Positions 1 through 10,945 are shown, counted from the stretch's first letter. The stretch: 64,000 nt of DNA from Aplectana chamaeleonis (GCA_029168955.1 JAPDOI010000132.1:744001-808000); one strand, 5' to 3'. Notes: generated from the sequence alone by a model not told the origin. Numbers and translations: made by a program.

Positions 1-220
1 GCATGTGAAAACGTACCCCAAAATTTGATGAAAGTGGCTTCAATCCGAAGAGCGCAACATAAGGTGGACGGAGCTTGTTTTCATGCCCTGAGGGCACATG
101 GGTACAGTTTCGGGCATGAGAACCACATTTGTTAATTGGCTGCGGATGTGAAAACGCACCCAAATTTTCATGGCCGTAGCCAGCTTTAGGCCGAGCAGTG
201 CTACATTGTACGGGGCCCAT
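1..220. repeat. Imperfect tandem duplication, period about 143 bp
   Basis: The stretch beginning ATGTGAAAACGTACC at position 3 recurs, diverged, at 146 as ATGTGAAAACGCACC. The rest of the second unit follows the first with substitutions and indels until about 220. It lies in what should be intron 1 of the GT11 gene whose first exon is at 870-1032. From 220 to 869 I see no further coding exon on either strand. Confidence 0.6.
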
Positions 221-869
221 GAAAAAAATCGATTGCTGTGAAATATTTACAAATATTTGGCGAAATTCAAATTAGGGAGTTCCGCGTTGCCACAACGTGC
301 GAAAAACCTAGTCACGCACCCAACCAATCGATTTAGTTTGCAGAGATGAGTTTTCAAAGACCGTTTTGAACCGGTTAAAAGAACTAAATCGATTACTTGG
401 GTCCCTGACTAGGTTAAATTTCACTGCGACTATCGGTCATTGGACAGATGGGTTCTGTGGAAAACGAGTCTGACAGTACTAACACGTAACACCTTGATGG
501 AGCTGACTAGTCGAATTGGTGTCAATGCAGCATCTTCATCTAGTTATCCTATCTTGAGCAATAGTCTTCGGATGCCAAACTACGAGAAGCCGGTGGAAAA
601 AGGGAAGGGTTAAGGTACCACAATTGGACAGCACCGATGCTAGTGGCAGCCGTGCTTCCACTTGCCGCTAGTCACGTGCCACGACGACGCCATTGCTGCA
701 GCAAAGAAGGGTTCGCTAGTGCCAGAGAAGTAGAGACACGCATTCTGCAAACATTGTTACCGTTCGATGACCCCTTCACTTTTTCTCATACTTTCAGATT
801 TTGGCACCTTAGGACTTTGAACGCAGCACATGACCAAGTTAGAACTAAAAATATCAAAACTGCACTCAC

Positions 870-1032
870 CTGATTCCCCAGTCGTCCATTATCCAAGATA
901 AACCCGACATATTTGACATCATTATTTTCATAGTAGTTTTTTCTGTGTGCCATCCACAAGATGAGTACGATTTGAATCACTGACACAAATATCAAGAATG
1001 TTGTGAAGAATGCCCGCTTTGTAGTCATACTC
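870..1032 (-). CDS. First exon of a GT11 alpha-1,2-fucosyltransferase-like gene (gene B, continues off the left edge)
   Basis: Reading right to left, a 3' splice site (TTGCAG) lies 4 nt before an ATG at 1028. The position suits cis-splicing or SL trans-splicing. The 53-codon exon encodes a short cytoplasmic tail, one hydrophobic signal-anchor (about residues 6-26), a polar stem, then YVGFILDNGRLGNQ. The GRLGNQ segment is the conserved N-terminal motif of family GT11 glycosyltransferases, which transfer fucose from GDP-fucose in the Golgi as type II membrane proteins. The exon ends in phase 0 at CAG with donor GTGAGTG. The first exon of gene A (42591-52633) should end in the same phase, since exon 2 of gene A starts in phase 0 right after this motif. 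Later exons of this copy would lie left of base 1. Known: motif and topology. Inferred: enzymatic specificity and expression. Confidence 0.72.
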
Positions 1033-2184
1033 CTGCAAGGTTTCTTATTAGGCGAGGAAGAATTGGCAGAAGAAAAAAAAGAAGGGTCGGGTTGCCGATG
1101 CTACAATTGATATTGTGGCACCCAACGCGGCTCACAGCGATGTTCACTGCTGTAGAACGTGCGGGGCTCCCCGCCAAGGTCTCACTGAAGAACCAGTGGG
1201 CCAGGTACATGTTCGGCGGTAACTCGACGTGAAATCTTTTGGATATCTGCAGAACATCGGTCGCGTGCGATCGAGAAATCAACTGTCCAGCAGATGTCAA
1301 TGGCAATGTGATTGAGTGATGGTCATAAGATGGAAAAACCGTAAAAACAGCGAGGGGTAATTTTAAAGGGGGGGGGGGTTTCTGACTGTATAGCACCCCG
1401 GCTAGTTAGGTCTCCATCATAGTCTGCCGTTGAGCTGTAGTCAATCCGTCGACGCATCTGCACCATGAAAATTGAGTGTAGAAATACACCCGTCGTGGCG
1501 GGTCTGGGTTCGCCTGAGCCTTCAGTAGCTGTCCCGGCGAAAACGCGTATATTAAAGTGAGGTTGAAAAATCCTCTCGATGCCGCCGATAGAGCCATCCT
1601 GGTTGGCTCACAAAATTCGAAAAATATACCTTCTTAGCTTCATAGAGAATTTAGAGCAAAGAAGAAGCTACCACGCAGGAAAAGCTCGGTTACGCTCTAG
1701 TATCTACGATTTGCTTACAACTTGTGGCGGCTGCTAAAGGACGATCGCTCACACACGTATATGTAATGAGCTCCAATGAAGTAATAGCTGACACTTCAAT
1801 ATGACAGGCCAGTCTCGTGGGTGGCTCGTGCTATACAATGACACCTTTCCTGACATATGCATGCAGGAAAAAAATTACAATCTGTAATTGTGAGCACACG
1901 ATTGATTAAATGTAACTCTCATGTGGGATATTGTGTCGAATGTGTTGAATCAACGATATTCTATCGTGGAGAGCGTGGATGTGGAAGTTCCACAAGAACC
2001 TATTTTAATACTTATATCGTTTCCGTTTTCGGTTTAGTCTGACGCATGGACCAGGCAGCTGACCGTGCAGGGTTGGCGACCTCACTGGAGAATGGGGTTT
2101 CGATTTGCGCGAGGTGATCTACCGTCGCAGCTCCGTCCATTCATCAGACTAAAAATATCCCGCGAGCTCTACACAATGCACTTA
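1033..2184. other. Upstream region of the GT11 gene B exon, no gene seen
   Basis: About 1.1 kb between the GT11 first exon and the first MITE. Short open frames occur, but none has a recognisable domain or good splice context. A 10-bp G run lies near 1369-1378. A promoter for the minus-strand GT11 gene could lie here, but I see no clear TATA box or other defined site. Confidence 0.4.
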
Positions 2185-2190
2185 TTTAAA

Positions 2191-3102
2191 GGCAGTGTTC
2201 ACGATGGTTTGCGTCCCCGGGTTATTCACATAGAACAAATGCGTTGGCCTCCAAGTTTTACCAAAACTGCGAGGAAACGGCGAGAAACGCATTAAAACGT
2301 CGGATTTCAGTGACGTTATTCTATAACATGGACTAGTTGCCGGGTTGTATGAACATGTTCATGGTAGTTCTCACCGGTGGGAAATTGGGTCAATTGAAAA
2401 AAGAAGAATGATTGCTGTAAAGCATTATTAGTTAGGGCCCTAAGGAAAGAACGGAGCAATAGAAAGTAGAGAATTGCAAAGGCCAAGTCCACAAAAGATT
2501 TCATTGTCACAACAAACACTTCCTGTGATACTTAAGACCTCTTTTAGAGTTCCATCGCTGTGCGACGCGATAGGATGATAACCATAAGAAAATGAATTTT
2601 AGCATTGGGGCGCGCTTGGTAGTATTTCAGTTTTTTCTTCCCTGACATTGTTTTTATTGCTGTGCTGCTCTTTTTCTTGCATATTGTTCTCCTTTTCAGT
2701 GGTTCCGTTCCTAATCGCTATTAAATATATTTGCGATCAAAATTATTCATTATTTCAAACGAATGAACAACAAATGTCATCGCTTGAAATTCGTGTCCGC
2801 ACCTCGCTCGTGCCCACGCAGCTCGTCCAACATCGGAATCTCCCTTCGAAAGAAGGTGCAACCATTTGAGCCTTTCCTTTATTTTTTTTCTGTGGTTTTT
2901 GCTTTACTAATGAGACAACCAGATCCCAAACCTATTTTTGGTGAAAACTGAGGAACGATTTTTATCGCAGACACTGCCTTCAAGAATTTAGTGTACTTCT
3001 GTTTCGTTTTTCTCAATTTCTACGTCATTTCAGTTCTATCCGGGGGTCATTCAGTCAAAATAGCGAATAATCCCAAAACTGAAGATTATCGTGAACACTG
3101 CC
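2191..3102. mobile_element. GGCAGTG-family MITE, copy 1, with a nested insertion
   Basis: The left end reads GGCAGTGTTCACGATG and the right end is its inverse, CGTGAACACTGCC. They are flanked by TTTAAA (2185-2190) and TTTAAG (3103-3108), which suggests a TTAA-type target. The flanks of the body match the 481-bp copy at 11474-11954. A foreign block of about 440 bp interrupts it from roughly 2541 to 2985, ending in another CACTGCCTTCAAG-like terminus, so the insertion may be a related MITE. No transposase is encoded. Confidence 0.75.
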
Positions 3103-3119
3103 TTTAAGTTAGGCTCACG

Positions 3120-3196
3120 TTGCATGTACTTACAGTTACATTTAAATACACCGTTAGTCAAACTGCTTAAGTTGCATTTATTTACAGTTACACTTA
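3120..3196. repeat. Two-copy direct repeat, about 51-bp spacing
   Basis: A 26-bp segment starting TTGCATGTACTTACAG at about 3120 recurs with a few changes as TTGCATTTATTTACAG at about 3171. The two copies are separated by unrelated sequence. No function is assigned. Confidence 0.5.
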
Positions 3197-3238
3197 ACAT
3201 CGGCTTGGATCCTGAATAGACTTTGCGTTCCCTATTGG

Positions 3239-3299
3239 AGGTTGGCGCAAGCTCGGTGCACCTATGTTATAACACAGGGCACTGAGTTTGCGCCAACCT
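3239..3299. repeat. Hairpin repeat: the empty-site version of the LINE insertion at 31.5 kb
   Basis: Two 21-bp arms (3239-3259 and 3279-3299) are inverted copies with 19 of 21 positions matching, around a 19-nt loop containing ACCTATGTTATAAC. A second copy is split by the CR1-like LINE: its left arm is at 31459-31479 and its right arm at about 35489-35509. Homology between the two copies continues rightward beyond the hairpin (about 3300-3355), so the hairpin is part of a longer dispersed repeat. Confidence 0.75.
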
Positions 3300-4571
3300 G
3301 CAACAGTGAACGCAGTCTCTTCCGGATTCATGCCGACGTTACACACACCGTTGGGGTTCGATTTGACGGCTACGTTTGTAAGCTCCTTCCTTAGTCTTGA
3401 GAGTTTCGTAGCTTTCATAGTTGTCGAGAATATGGGCTCATGCAAATCTATTCGATATTTCCACTGTCCCTGAAGCATTTGCACTGAATTTTGTATGGGT
3501 TTGAATAGACCAACATTGATATCAATAATAAAGAATGCGGAAGCTGCCCTCAAGTTAGATTGGCAAGTTTGCCGATTTCGGAGTGATCCGGCCCACGGAC
3601 TCGCGGATATTTACGAACTCGATGTGGGCGATTGATACTCATGATGCTCATTTATACTAGTGTTTTAATATTACCCTCACCTTGAAGATATTGTGAAGAA
3701 CGAACACATTTTCCAAAATAGGGTCGGTTTACAAATATTACGAGATAAAAATGATTATCAATCAATTTTTGAATAATTGTTCGGTAGAAAAAACTAATTT
3801 TCGCATTATACCAACCTGTTTTTGACCGGATATCCGACTCGGATATACGGATTCCGACTCACCAAAAAAGGTCAAACTCCTAGTGATGCAAAATCTGAAT
3901 TAAGAAAAAAGGACAATTTACGATTAGATTAGGATTTTTCCCGAATGATCCAAATTCTGAATCACAGAAGAAATGGGTTTCTCGGATTGATCCAAGATCC
4001 AATTATCTGTCTAGCCTCCCTATGCGAATTTTATTTATTTATTTTTATTTACTAAATACGCTGCATAAGGCACACGTGAGAAACACAAAAACACAGCAAG
4101 TTAGTAATGTACAGATTGAGCGCAGATATGAATCGCGGATACATCGTGATCTCCATCCCCTCACCGAACTTCCCGTTAAAAACACAGTAACTTCTTTCGC
4201 GCAATACGTTTGAATGATCTCACTCCGGATCAAAGGGCAGGTATCTCTTTTCTAAATGAAGCAAAGAGCGACCCAGCCCTGCACGTAAAGGAGCAGGACC
4301 TCAGCGTACTTTTTGGGATTACATATGAAATTTTCTCTGTACCACCTCTGGTTCTAGAATTAATTATACGGTAAAATTTAGAAACGTCTACTCTCATAAT
4401 ACCTGATAACATTTAGCAACAGTGACGATATCACAAACCGTCCGCCGAGATTCTAATGTGTGTAGCTAGAGAGAACCCAAGAGAATTTCACACGCAAATT
4501 ATTTGCAAGGGCTTTTCAGTTGCCTTACAGTAGCATACCCCATTCAAAGAACCGGAAGAGTGAGTTGTTGC
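3300..4571. other. AT-rich intergenic sequence, no gene seen
   Basis: The first 60 bp continue the dispersed repeat that carries the hairpin. The rest is AT-rich unique-looking sequence. Short frames on both strands show no recognisable protein family. Confidence 0.35.
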
Positions 4572-4686
4572 TATAGCCCGTTTTTCACCGCCCTACCTTC
4601 ATAATTTTTGAGCTGTTTTATATCTAAGCTGATTTTTGTAGTTTTTTCGATAACGTTTTTCATCGTGATCACTGCCTTTAACACGC
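4572..4686 (-). mobile_element. Solo end of a GGCAGTG-type MITE
   Basis: Read on the minus strand, the end GGCAGTGATCACGATG is followed by about 100 bp that match the left end of the element at 54676-54790, including the CGTTATCG block and a CAGCTTAGAT block. I could not find the matching opposite end nearby, so this is a fragment or a diverged element. Confidence 0.55.
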
Positions 4687-6081
4687 TAGGTTTTTTGCTG
4701 GAATCATGAGTTCGAGTACTGTTCCGTTCAATGTAAGGCTGCCTAAAACCTCCTACCCTAACTCTCATCAATTTGCCTTTTTCGAAATCTTCACAATTTG
4801 CTAATCGACGCTGTCGGTAAGAAAGCAATCGAGGAACGCAGCGGTGGACATTTCGCCCTTGAGATTGATGGCGCCTGATCAACAGGGAACACCACAAGCG
4901 AAGCAAAACAAATCCGCGATCATTTGAAGAGATACATTTGTGCCCATGAGGGCGTGCGTTGAGCGCACAATATGTAGCTGTCATGTTTCCATTTTTATGA
5001 ATAAACGGTACGCTAACAAATTTTATTTCATTTCACTTATCATGAGATCACAAAACATCGTATGCTGATCAAAATAACAATCACATAGCGATCAAAATAG
5101 TAATCGCATAATGAAATTCAGAAATCACTGCCTTGGGTGGCTTGTCGCGGGTGGCTGGTGGTCGCTCAGCGTCTATGAGCATGCAGGTCATGTCCGTTTT
5201 CAGGCCAATGGCCCCATTGCTGCCGAAACCGTTCAACTTGCGGAGGACTCCAGCGCAGTACACCCAATCGACGGCACACGTCGAATTAATATCTCAATTT
5301 TGAAAAAAAAACGCATCGGGAACATTGAGAAACGGTATTCCCCCCCCCCGTTCATACACATTACCAAAATACCTGAATGTTTTACAGTAAATACTACAGA
5401 TTTATTGAAATCGAATCGCAGATTCTGTCCACCGTATTTCAGTGCCCATGATAAGAGTGTAGAAAACCTGCATTCATTTTCAGAAGGATCATACCACCCT
5501 CAGAAATCGAGTTATTCCCATGATCATTCTGGAGATCCACTACTGATGTCGCTATCGGGCATTTCATAGCGGACAATTTCCTTTTTTACAGATGAGTCGT
5601 CCCAATTTCATGAACTGTTGCCCCAACTGCTTCAGGTTCCGCTCCAAACTTATGCGCCTTAATGTTGCCCCAACTGCTACTCTTTACACCGCTCATCAGA
5701 CGATCCTTGAAACCTTTCTTCACCAGTATCGGAAGAAGGTCATACCCATTCCACGAACCCACATTTCATCACGCGTATGAATGTCATGATGGTTTTCCGC
5801 ACTCCTAGCATGCCCATCAGGTTACGGTGGATGAAAACTTACGGTCTGATTTTTATAACACTGTGTAGATATCGTCTGTTTCGTAGCGAAATTTATTTCC
5901 GTTTCTCGCAAGCGTCTGCATCTCATTCTCCCTTACACTTTCTCGCTATATCTGCCTTCGCTCCGCACAAGCGCGTGAAGGAACACAGTAAATTTGGCTT
6001 CGGAACAGAGGATAGGAAGAACACGAAATAATCAGGTACGCAGACAAAATCGCAACTCAAAAAATTATTATCATCTACTTC
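4687..6081. other. Intergenic, with small repeats
   Basis: Two near-identical 23-bp units (GATCAAAATAACAATC type) lie at 5067-5105. The 15-mer GTTGCCCCAACTGCT occurs twice, near 5620 and 5665. The region 5880-6013 is a diverged copy of the small inverted-repeat element at 15058-15226. No convincing protein-coding exon was found; the longest frame (5111-5569, plus) has no family resemblance I recognise. Confidence 0.4.
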
Positions 6082-6383
6082 TTAACGATCAATGGCAAAC
6101 AGGGAATCCAGCCAGGCATGGCGAAACTGTGTAATGAAAATACATGACCACATTACCGCTTTTTTATTGCCGTAGACTGTATGCTTTTGCAGCCGCGTCA
6201 AGTCATCTAAAAATATCACTTGTCGGACACTCCCTACTCCAAAACAAACGAAATACCACCCTCCGGTTCGATGCATCACAAGATGCGCTGGTGTAACTGG
6301 TCTGATCCCACCGAATATCTCGTAATCATAGCGCTGTCTCTTCTCCCTGGTTGAGTCCAGGATCTCGGATATTTTTGAAATAG
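6082..6383 (-). CDS. Probable third visible exon of the MADF-domain gene
   Basis: A strong acceptor (pyrimidine run then TTTTTTCAG) opens this exon at 6383. The preceding exon (6793-6939) ends with one leftover base, and this exon supplies the two bases that complete an alanine codon, so the reading frame is kept. The encoded stretch begins AISKISEILDSTREK, charged and helical-looking, as is common after a MADF domain. The frame stays open to a stop at 6082, but a donor could lie earlier, for example near 6325, so the end is uncertain. I do not recognise a second domain. Confidence 0.4.
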
Positions 6384-6792
6384 CTGAAAAAACAAGAAGA
6401 ATGAACACGCAATGAAATAGTGTAAAATTGAAAGCACACCCGCACTCCTCTGCCCACCAACTTTTGTTCTTTTTGGAAAGATGGGCGTGCTTCCCTGAAA
6501 ACTCTCGGCTATAGTCTGAAACGTTATAATGAATAACGCAGATGCGAGTGTTTCAGCTGAATATTTATAGTACTCAAGATTGAAATCTCACTCACTCCCT
6601 CTACCATTTCGACTGGCGTAGTGCATTAGGGGCTCGAAGGGCTCGAGCACACTGGTACGGGCGTCGGGGAGCGACATTGCGGCGCCAAGTGCTCACGGGT
6701 ACCGACGTTGCTCAACCCGGCCCTGAAAAAAAAAATCAGTTTGAAGAAACAAAAAACAATTGAAATCACTTTTCGAAAAATCAAACTCTTAC

Positions 6793-6939
6793 CTCTGATC
6801 AACCGTTCCAAGCAGAAACATAAGCGGTTGGAAAAATGCCACTTTTCTGGCACAGCAGATCCCGTAGTTATCATACTAATTGACTTCTTCTTCCTGGAGA
6901 AGGCATCCTTGAGATTCTTAATCTGCTTCTTAGCGTCCG
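6793..6939 (-). CDS. MADF-domain gene, exon carrying the C-terminal half of the domain
   Basis: The exon starts after TTTCCAAGAG and ends at donor GTAAGAG. It encodes ADAKKQIKNLKDAFSRKKKS, then a Thr-Gly-Ser-Ala turn and KWHFSNRLCF. This is the pattern of the last two-thirds of a MADF domain, a Myb/SANT-like DNA-binding fold expanded in nematodes and insects: a basic KNLKDxFxRxxKK helix, a TGS turn, then a W/Y-x3-RLxFL helix. It joins in phase to the exon at 7006-7054. Such proteins usually act as transcription regulators in the nucleus, but some MADF domains were domesticated from or shared with PIF/Harbinger transposons, so a transposon origin is possible. Confidence 0.55.
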
Positions 6940-7005
6940 CTCTTGGAAAGAATATGGGGTATATTGTTTCGAGGTCAGAAAAATTCAGTTTAATAACAAT
7001 ATTAC

Positions 7006-7054
7006 CTCTCATCTGCGTACTGAACTCTGTATTCAGCGATTTCGCCATTTCGAA
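7006..7054 (-). CDS. MADF-domain gene, small upstream exon
   Basis: A 49-nt exon lies between acceptor AATTAG and donor GTAATATT. It encodes AKSLNTEFSTQM, which fits the middle of a MADF domain (the W-x2-IAxxL helix region). It ends with one base of a split codon, completed by the first two bases of the exon at 6939. The intron between them is 66 nt, a normal nematode size. The first helix of MADF should be in an exon further right; I could not identify it between 7055 and 7298. Confidence 0.5.
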
Positions 7055-7860
7055 CTAATTCAGGTCGTTGTTGTGGTCTGCCGCTGTCTTTGAATCGATA
7101 AGATTTTACATCGCCACACCAGGTGTTTTTTCACCCCTCATCATTCACGTCTTTCATGATTATCGACCGGGCTGGATACGCCGATTTGCCAACTACGGCT
7201 CCGTCATAGTCGGCCGAGGACCTGGATCCACTCCGGTCGATACGTATGCAATGCTTTGCTCACTCAGGTAAAAAAAATCCCTCCGATGTGTCCGGAACAG
7301 GGACGTGCGGCAAAATATTTTCGGAAACAGAAAACAGAAAATCTAGTTTGACAGAAAACAGAAAACAGAAAAAAATCTCCAAAAATGGGCGGAAAACAGA
7401 AAATTTCCAAAAATCAATAAAGGGTGTTCAGCGTACACTAAACGAAATTTTTCAAAACATTCAACTTTAAACAAAAAACTAAGTGATCTATGCTTCTTTC
7501 ATTGAATTTTCAAAACCTTACAGTTGGCCAGAGCAAAAAGTATAGACGTTCAAGAATTGCAGTATATAAGTGCGATGAGATGTCAAATGTTCATCGAGTC
7601 TTCCTTTTCCCAGGCCAAAAAAGCTCGATTACTCTATTAGAAGCTCAATACATATGTATGTCGGTGCAAGGAGTACTTAGTGCAGTCGGAGTGAGCTTTC
7701 CGTTCCTTAATGTACATATTTTGACACTGATTGTAGGATAACTGCTAGTATGAACACTGTACTACTCCACAGAGCTGAAAGTCACGTCCGCACCGCGCGC
7801 TTGTGCCGTTAGAGTATACTCAGACAATAGGTGCGGACTGGGCGCTGGCAATCAAGGCCT

Positions 7861-8155
7861 CTGCGGGCGGTACGCCAGCAAGTTGCGGGCGGATCGCTGC
7901 TTATCGTGGCCTCGCCGGGCGGATCACTGCCTCTCGTTGTCTTCGCGGGCGGATCGCTGCGTTTTGGCGGGCGGATAGCGGCACCTGGGAAAGTTGATCA
8001 CGCTAGCGGGTGGATCGCAGGCGAGCTCTATAGCGGTGATCCGCTCGCAACCTGCCAGCGATCCGCCCGCAAGGGTTTTGATAGCCAGCGACTCGCCCGC
8101 TGAGCTATGAGATGCAGCGGTGCGCCCGCAATCAGCCAGCAATCCGGCCGCTCGA
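7861..8155. repeat. Inverted minisatellite array inside hAT-like copy 1
   Basis: About six units resembling TTGCGGGCGGATCGCTG (near 7861, 7884, 7913, 7944, 7967, 8008) are followed by about five in the opposite orientation (near 8035, 8058, 8087, 8116, 8139). Spacings of 23-31 bp are nearly mirror images in the two halves. The pattern is one block of 23-29 bp tandem repeats plus its inverted copy, able to form a long hairpin. No CRISPR-associated genes exist here and the arrangement is palindromic. Confidence 0.7.
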
Positions 8156-9391
8156 ATTTTACACGGTGAAACTTGTCAATCATTGACGAGTTCTTTTCTG
8201 ATATCAGTCTCATGCTCAGAAAAAACTAACCGAAGGGTATAAAAGGCGCTTCTTCGCAATGAGTGCTCACTCGGCGTTTCGAGCCCAATCCTTGAAGGTG
8301 ACTTCAAGTCAGCTTTGAAGGCGCTGCACTGCGCCAAGAATCTATCTAACTCTTGAATGATTTTTGTGCCATCTGCGTTGCAGTGAAGTAAAGTGTGTAT
8401 TCAAAGTTTAGCGTGCATGGCACAGTTGGGGCCAACATTACCCCGCTCCACCAAAGCGGGTACGCTGGGAAGAATTATGAATAGTTGAGTTTGGTAGTAT
8501 TATGGCTTACACTTGTTAGTATAGAGTCACATTGCAGTTTTCCTTTCACTTTACTGCTTTGCGTTACCTCTGAGGGATTCGTCAACGATAAACCTCTGGG
8601 TAAGAGCATCCACTATGAGATAAAGATAAAGAATCGGCTTCCTGAATCCATACTGGGATGCGCAGCTCATTCGACGTCGTATTCGTAGGGGCTTGACTCT
8701 GAGAAAAACTGCTGCTGCGGCTCCGCGATAGTGCCGCTTTGGCGCGTACAGGCACCGAAGCGGTATGTCGCGGAGCCGCGGCGGCACTACCGCGGAGCAG
8801 TAGCGGGGACCCGACAGTACCGCTTCGGCTCCGCGATAACGCCGCAGCGGCTCGGGGAGAATGTCTGATATGAAATTATTTAGGAATTATGAGACAACTA
8901 GGGGGGGCCTAATTGTAAGAACAAAAATTCGCACCTGCGGTCGTTTCATTCTTTGTCTGATAAGGAAAGAGCTTACCGCCGCGTTTGCGCACAATGAAAT
9001 ACGGAATGTACCTCAAAATTAGGTATATTTAACCAGCGACAGTTTCGTTTTACCACACAGGACAGTACGTCGTACTCCACGCGGGTTTGCTGCTGCATCC
9101 TCGCGGTTCTAACGCGGAGCCGCTGCGGTACTATCGCGGCAATGTCGAGGCTCAAGACACGGCAGCAGAATCGTCTGATCACGGAGCCGCTGCGGCACTG
9201 TCGCGGAACTATCGCAGCAGAGTCGAGGATCGCGGTACTTTCCCGGCACTGACGCTGCAAATTTTCCCAGAGGAATGGGCTTCACACTTTTTTAGTGGAT
9301 TGCAGGGGCAGCCGACTTCGTAATGAGTGCCTTCATCTCTCTACATGAATCTGTGACCAATCGAAGGACCCCGGAGGGTTGGTTAATTTGG

Positions 9392-9465
9392 TTCACCTCG
9401 GCGAGGATCGAACCCGACCATGTACAGCGAACAGCACCGTTACCTCCCACTACGCCACACGTGCA
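9392..9465 (-). repeat. tRNA-like (SINE-head) segment within hAT-like copy 1
   Basis: On the minus strand, TGGCGTAGTGGG matches the tRNA A box and GGTTCGATCC matches the B box. They are 43 bp apart, which is tRNA spacing. The acceptor stem and T stem do not pair well, so this is a tRNA-derived relic rather than a functional tRNA. The equivalent place in the 29134 copy (about 30590-30650) keeps the A-box region but has lost about 11 bp including the B box. Confidence 0.6.
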
Positions 9466-9730
9466 CTTATGGGTAACCACTACAGCGAGATAAAAGTGTA
9501 TAGCGTCGTGATACAACTGCAGAGAGCCTGAGTGAAGTACACCCTCACCCTATCGGCTTAGCTTCGATAAATCCGGCCACTTTTTTTTAGGAAAGTCCTA
9601 CTGCAAATCTAGGTACACGTTTTTCTCTGTTTTCTGTCCAATTTTTGCCTATTTTTACAGAAAACAGAAAAATGGCCAAAAATGGGCAGAAAACAGAGAA
9701 CAGAAAATTCCGCACATCCCTGGTCTGGAG

Positions 9731-10180
9731 TGACTCCGCCCGCTGAGTCCTGTCCCGTCCGTGTCCTTTCGGTCGATACGTGTGCAATACATTGCTCATT
9801 GAGGTGAAAAATCCCCCAGTTGTTGCCGGACTGCGCCGTCCACAGTGTGCTCTAGTGCGCCCGCCCAATCGATTTGCACTCAGCCGGCATACTAGAGACC
9901 ACGCTGGATCACAAGGGACGGGAGAGGACGGCGTAGGATCACTACGAACGGAAGAGGACGAAGCAGTACGGCCTTCGGCTGACTATGACGGGGCTTAAGA
10001 TCGAGGCCTCACGTGTTTATGAGAGAATATTTTCGCACTCCTTCCGCACCGACAGTCGCGGAAATCAGATACGTTAGCTTTGTGTCAAAAATGCATTTAA
10101 CGTGGAGACTAGGCGGTTTCAAGAACATTAAGGGGCGCGCTCCGGTAAGAGCACGTTCACTTATTGTGCTCCATTTTGCG
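9731..10180. other. Intergenic, contains a direct repeat of sequence left of hAT-like copy 1
   Basis: About 55 bp around 9771-9825 (CGGTCGATACGTGTGCAAT type) repeat the sequence at 7230-7285 on the other side of the hAT-like element, with several changes. The pair may be an older direct duplication at this site. No gene was seen in the remainder. Confidence 0.4.
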
Positions 10181-10411
10181 GCAAGGGTATGAAACTAGTC
10201 GAGGGGGGGGTGGGGAGGCTACTCGAGAGATTGGGATGAATCATCCATGGAAATGAAATTTCGTGCTGGTATCAGATGCCTGATAGCGTTATCAGTAATT
10301 GTTTTCATGGAACTCCATGGAAACACTTCGATTTCTAAAGGCAGTATCATTCAGTCTGCAATTGAATCCTGAGTGGAACCCCCCCCCCCCGACTAGTTTC
10401 ATATTATGGCA
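10181..10411. mobile_element. Short MITE with ATGAAACTAGTCG inverted ends
   Basis: GGTATGAAACTAGTCG followed by a G-run near 10187-10211 is mirrored by a C-run, then CGACTAGTTTCATA near 10380-10404. The opposing G and C homopolymer runs are part of the terminal inverted repeat. No coding capacity. Confidence 0.6.
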
Positions 10412-10945
10412 AGTGCTCCCAAGGCTAAGACATTAAATAGGAACACACATTGTTAACGTTATTCGCGATACTCGATCAGAAGATTTCGGAGCTAGTGCTT
10501 GTGCAAAGATGGAGGCTTTCTGTAGAATAATTTTTACTAACGTTGATTAGGCGAAACACACCGCAGTTGCCGTTCGCCCATTTTGTAAACTTACACGACC
10601 AACCTATGCTATTTGATAACAAGTAGGAAAAAAATTACGAAAACACCCCTTCAAAATTTCGGAGTCGGCTGTCGGCACGATCTTGAGTTTGTTCCAACGT
10701 TTTGAGTCGACATGGAGATTGCCGCTGCTTTTCCAAAATTAAAGAGGCCCTTTCGGAGAGCCAACCTGAAACAGGAATCACAAATTGAATTAAATTGAGG
10801 TGCTATGCTACTTTATGGGTGGACTTTACGATTAAAAGCAACAGTCTCCTGATTTTCCTGATTTTGGCAGGGTAGGGAAACCCGGGTAGGTGCTCAAATT
10901 CAGTGCGGCACAGTAAAATGGGCGTGGCCCAGTGCCTCGCACCAT
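10412..10945. other. Intergenic, nothing recognised
   Basis: About 530 bp of mixed composition with no convincing exon, RNA gene or repeat that I can link to another part of the window. Confidence 0.35.

Larger units (their letters stand above)
7299..9722. mobile_element. hAT-like non-autonomous DNA transposon, copy 1 (2.4 kb)
   Basis: The left end is CAGGGACGTGCGGCAAAAT and the right end is its inverse, ATTCCGCACATCCCTG. Runs of AAACAGAAAACAG lie just inside both ends. The flanking 8-mers GTCCGGAA (7291-7298) and GTCTGGAG (9723-9730) match at 6 of 8 positions, which fits an aged 8-bp target duplication typical of hAT. Internal features shared with the copies at 29134 and 38301 are GC-rich blocks repeating GCGGCACTATCGCGG-like motifs. 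No transposase is encoded. This copy has an extra inverted minisatellite (7861-8155) absent from the 29134 copy. Confidence 0.8.

Noticed and set aside
5111..5569. A 152-codon plus-strand gene
   Set aside because: No recognisable domain, no splice support and biased composition.
6708..7058. A plus-strand protein overlapping the MADF exons
   Set aside because: It is the antisense shadow of the exons; only the minus strand has a recognised domain and phase-compatible splice sites.
7861..8155. A CRISPR-like array
   Set aside because: The units change orientation in the middle, spacers are not distinct, the host is a eukaryote, and the array lies in a transposon.
9392..9465. A functional tRNA gene
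   Set aside because: A and B boxes are present, but the acceptor and T stems do not pair.
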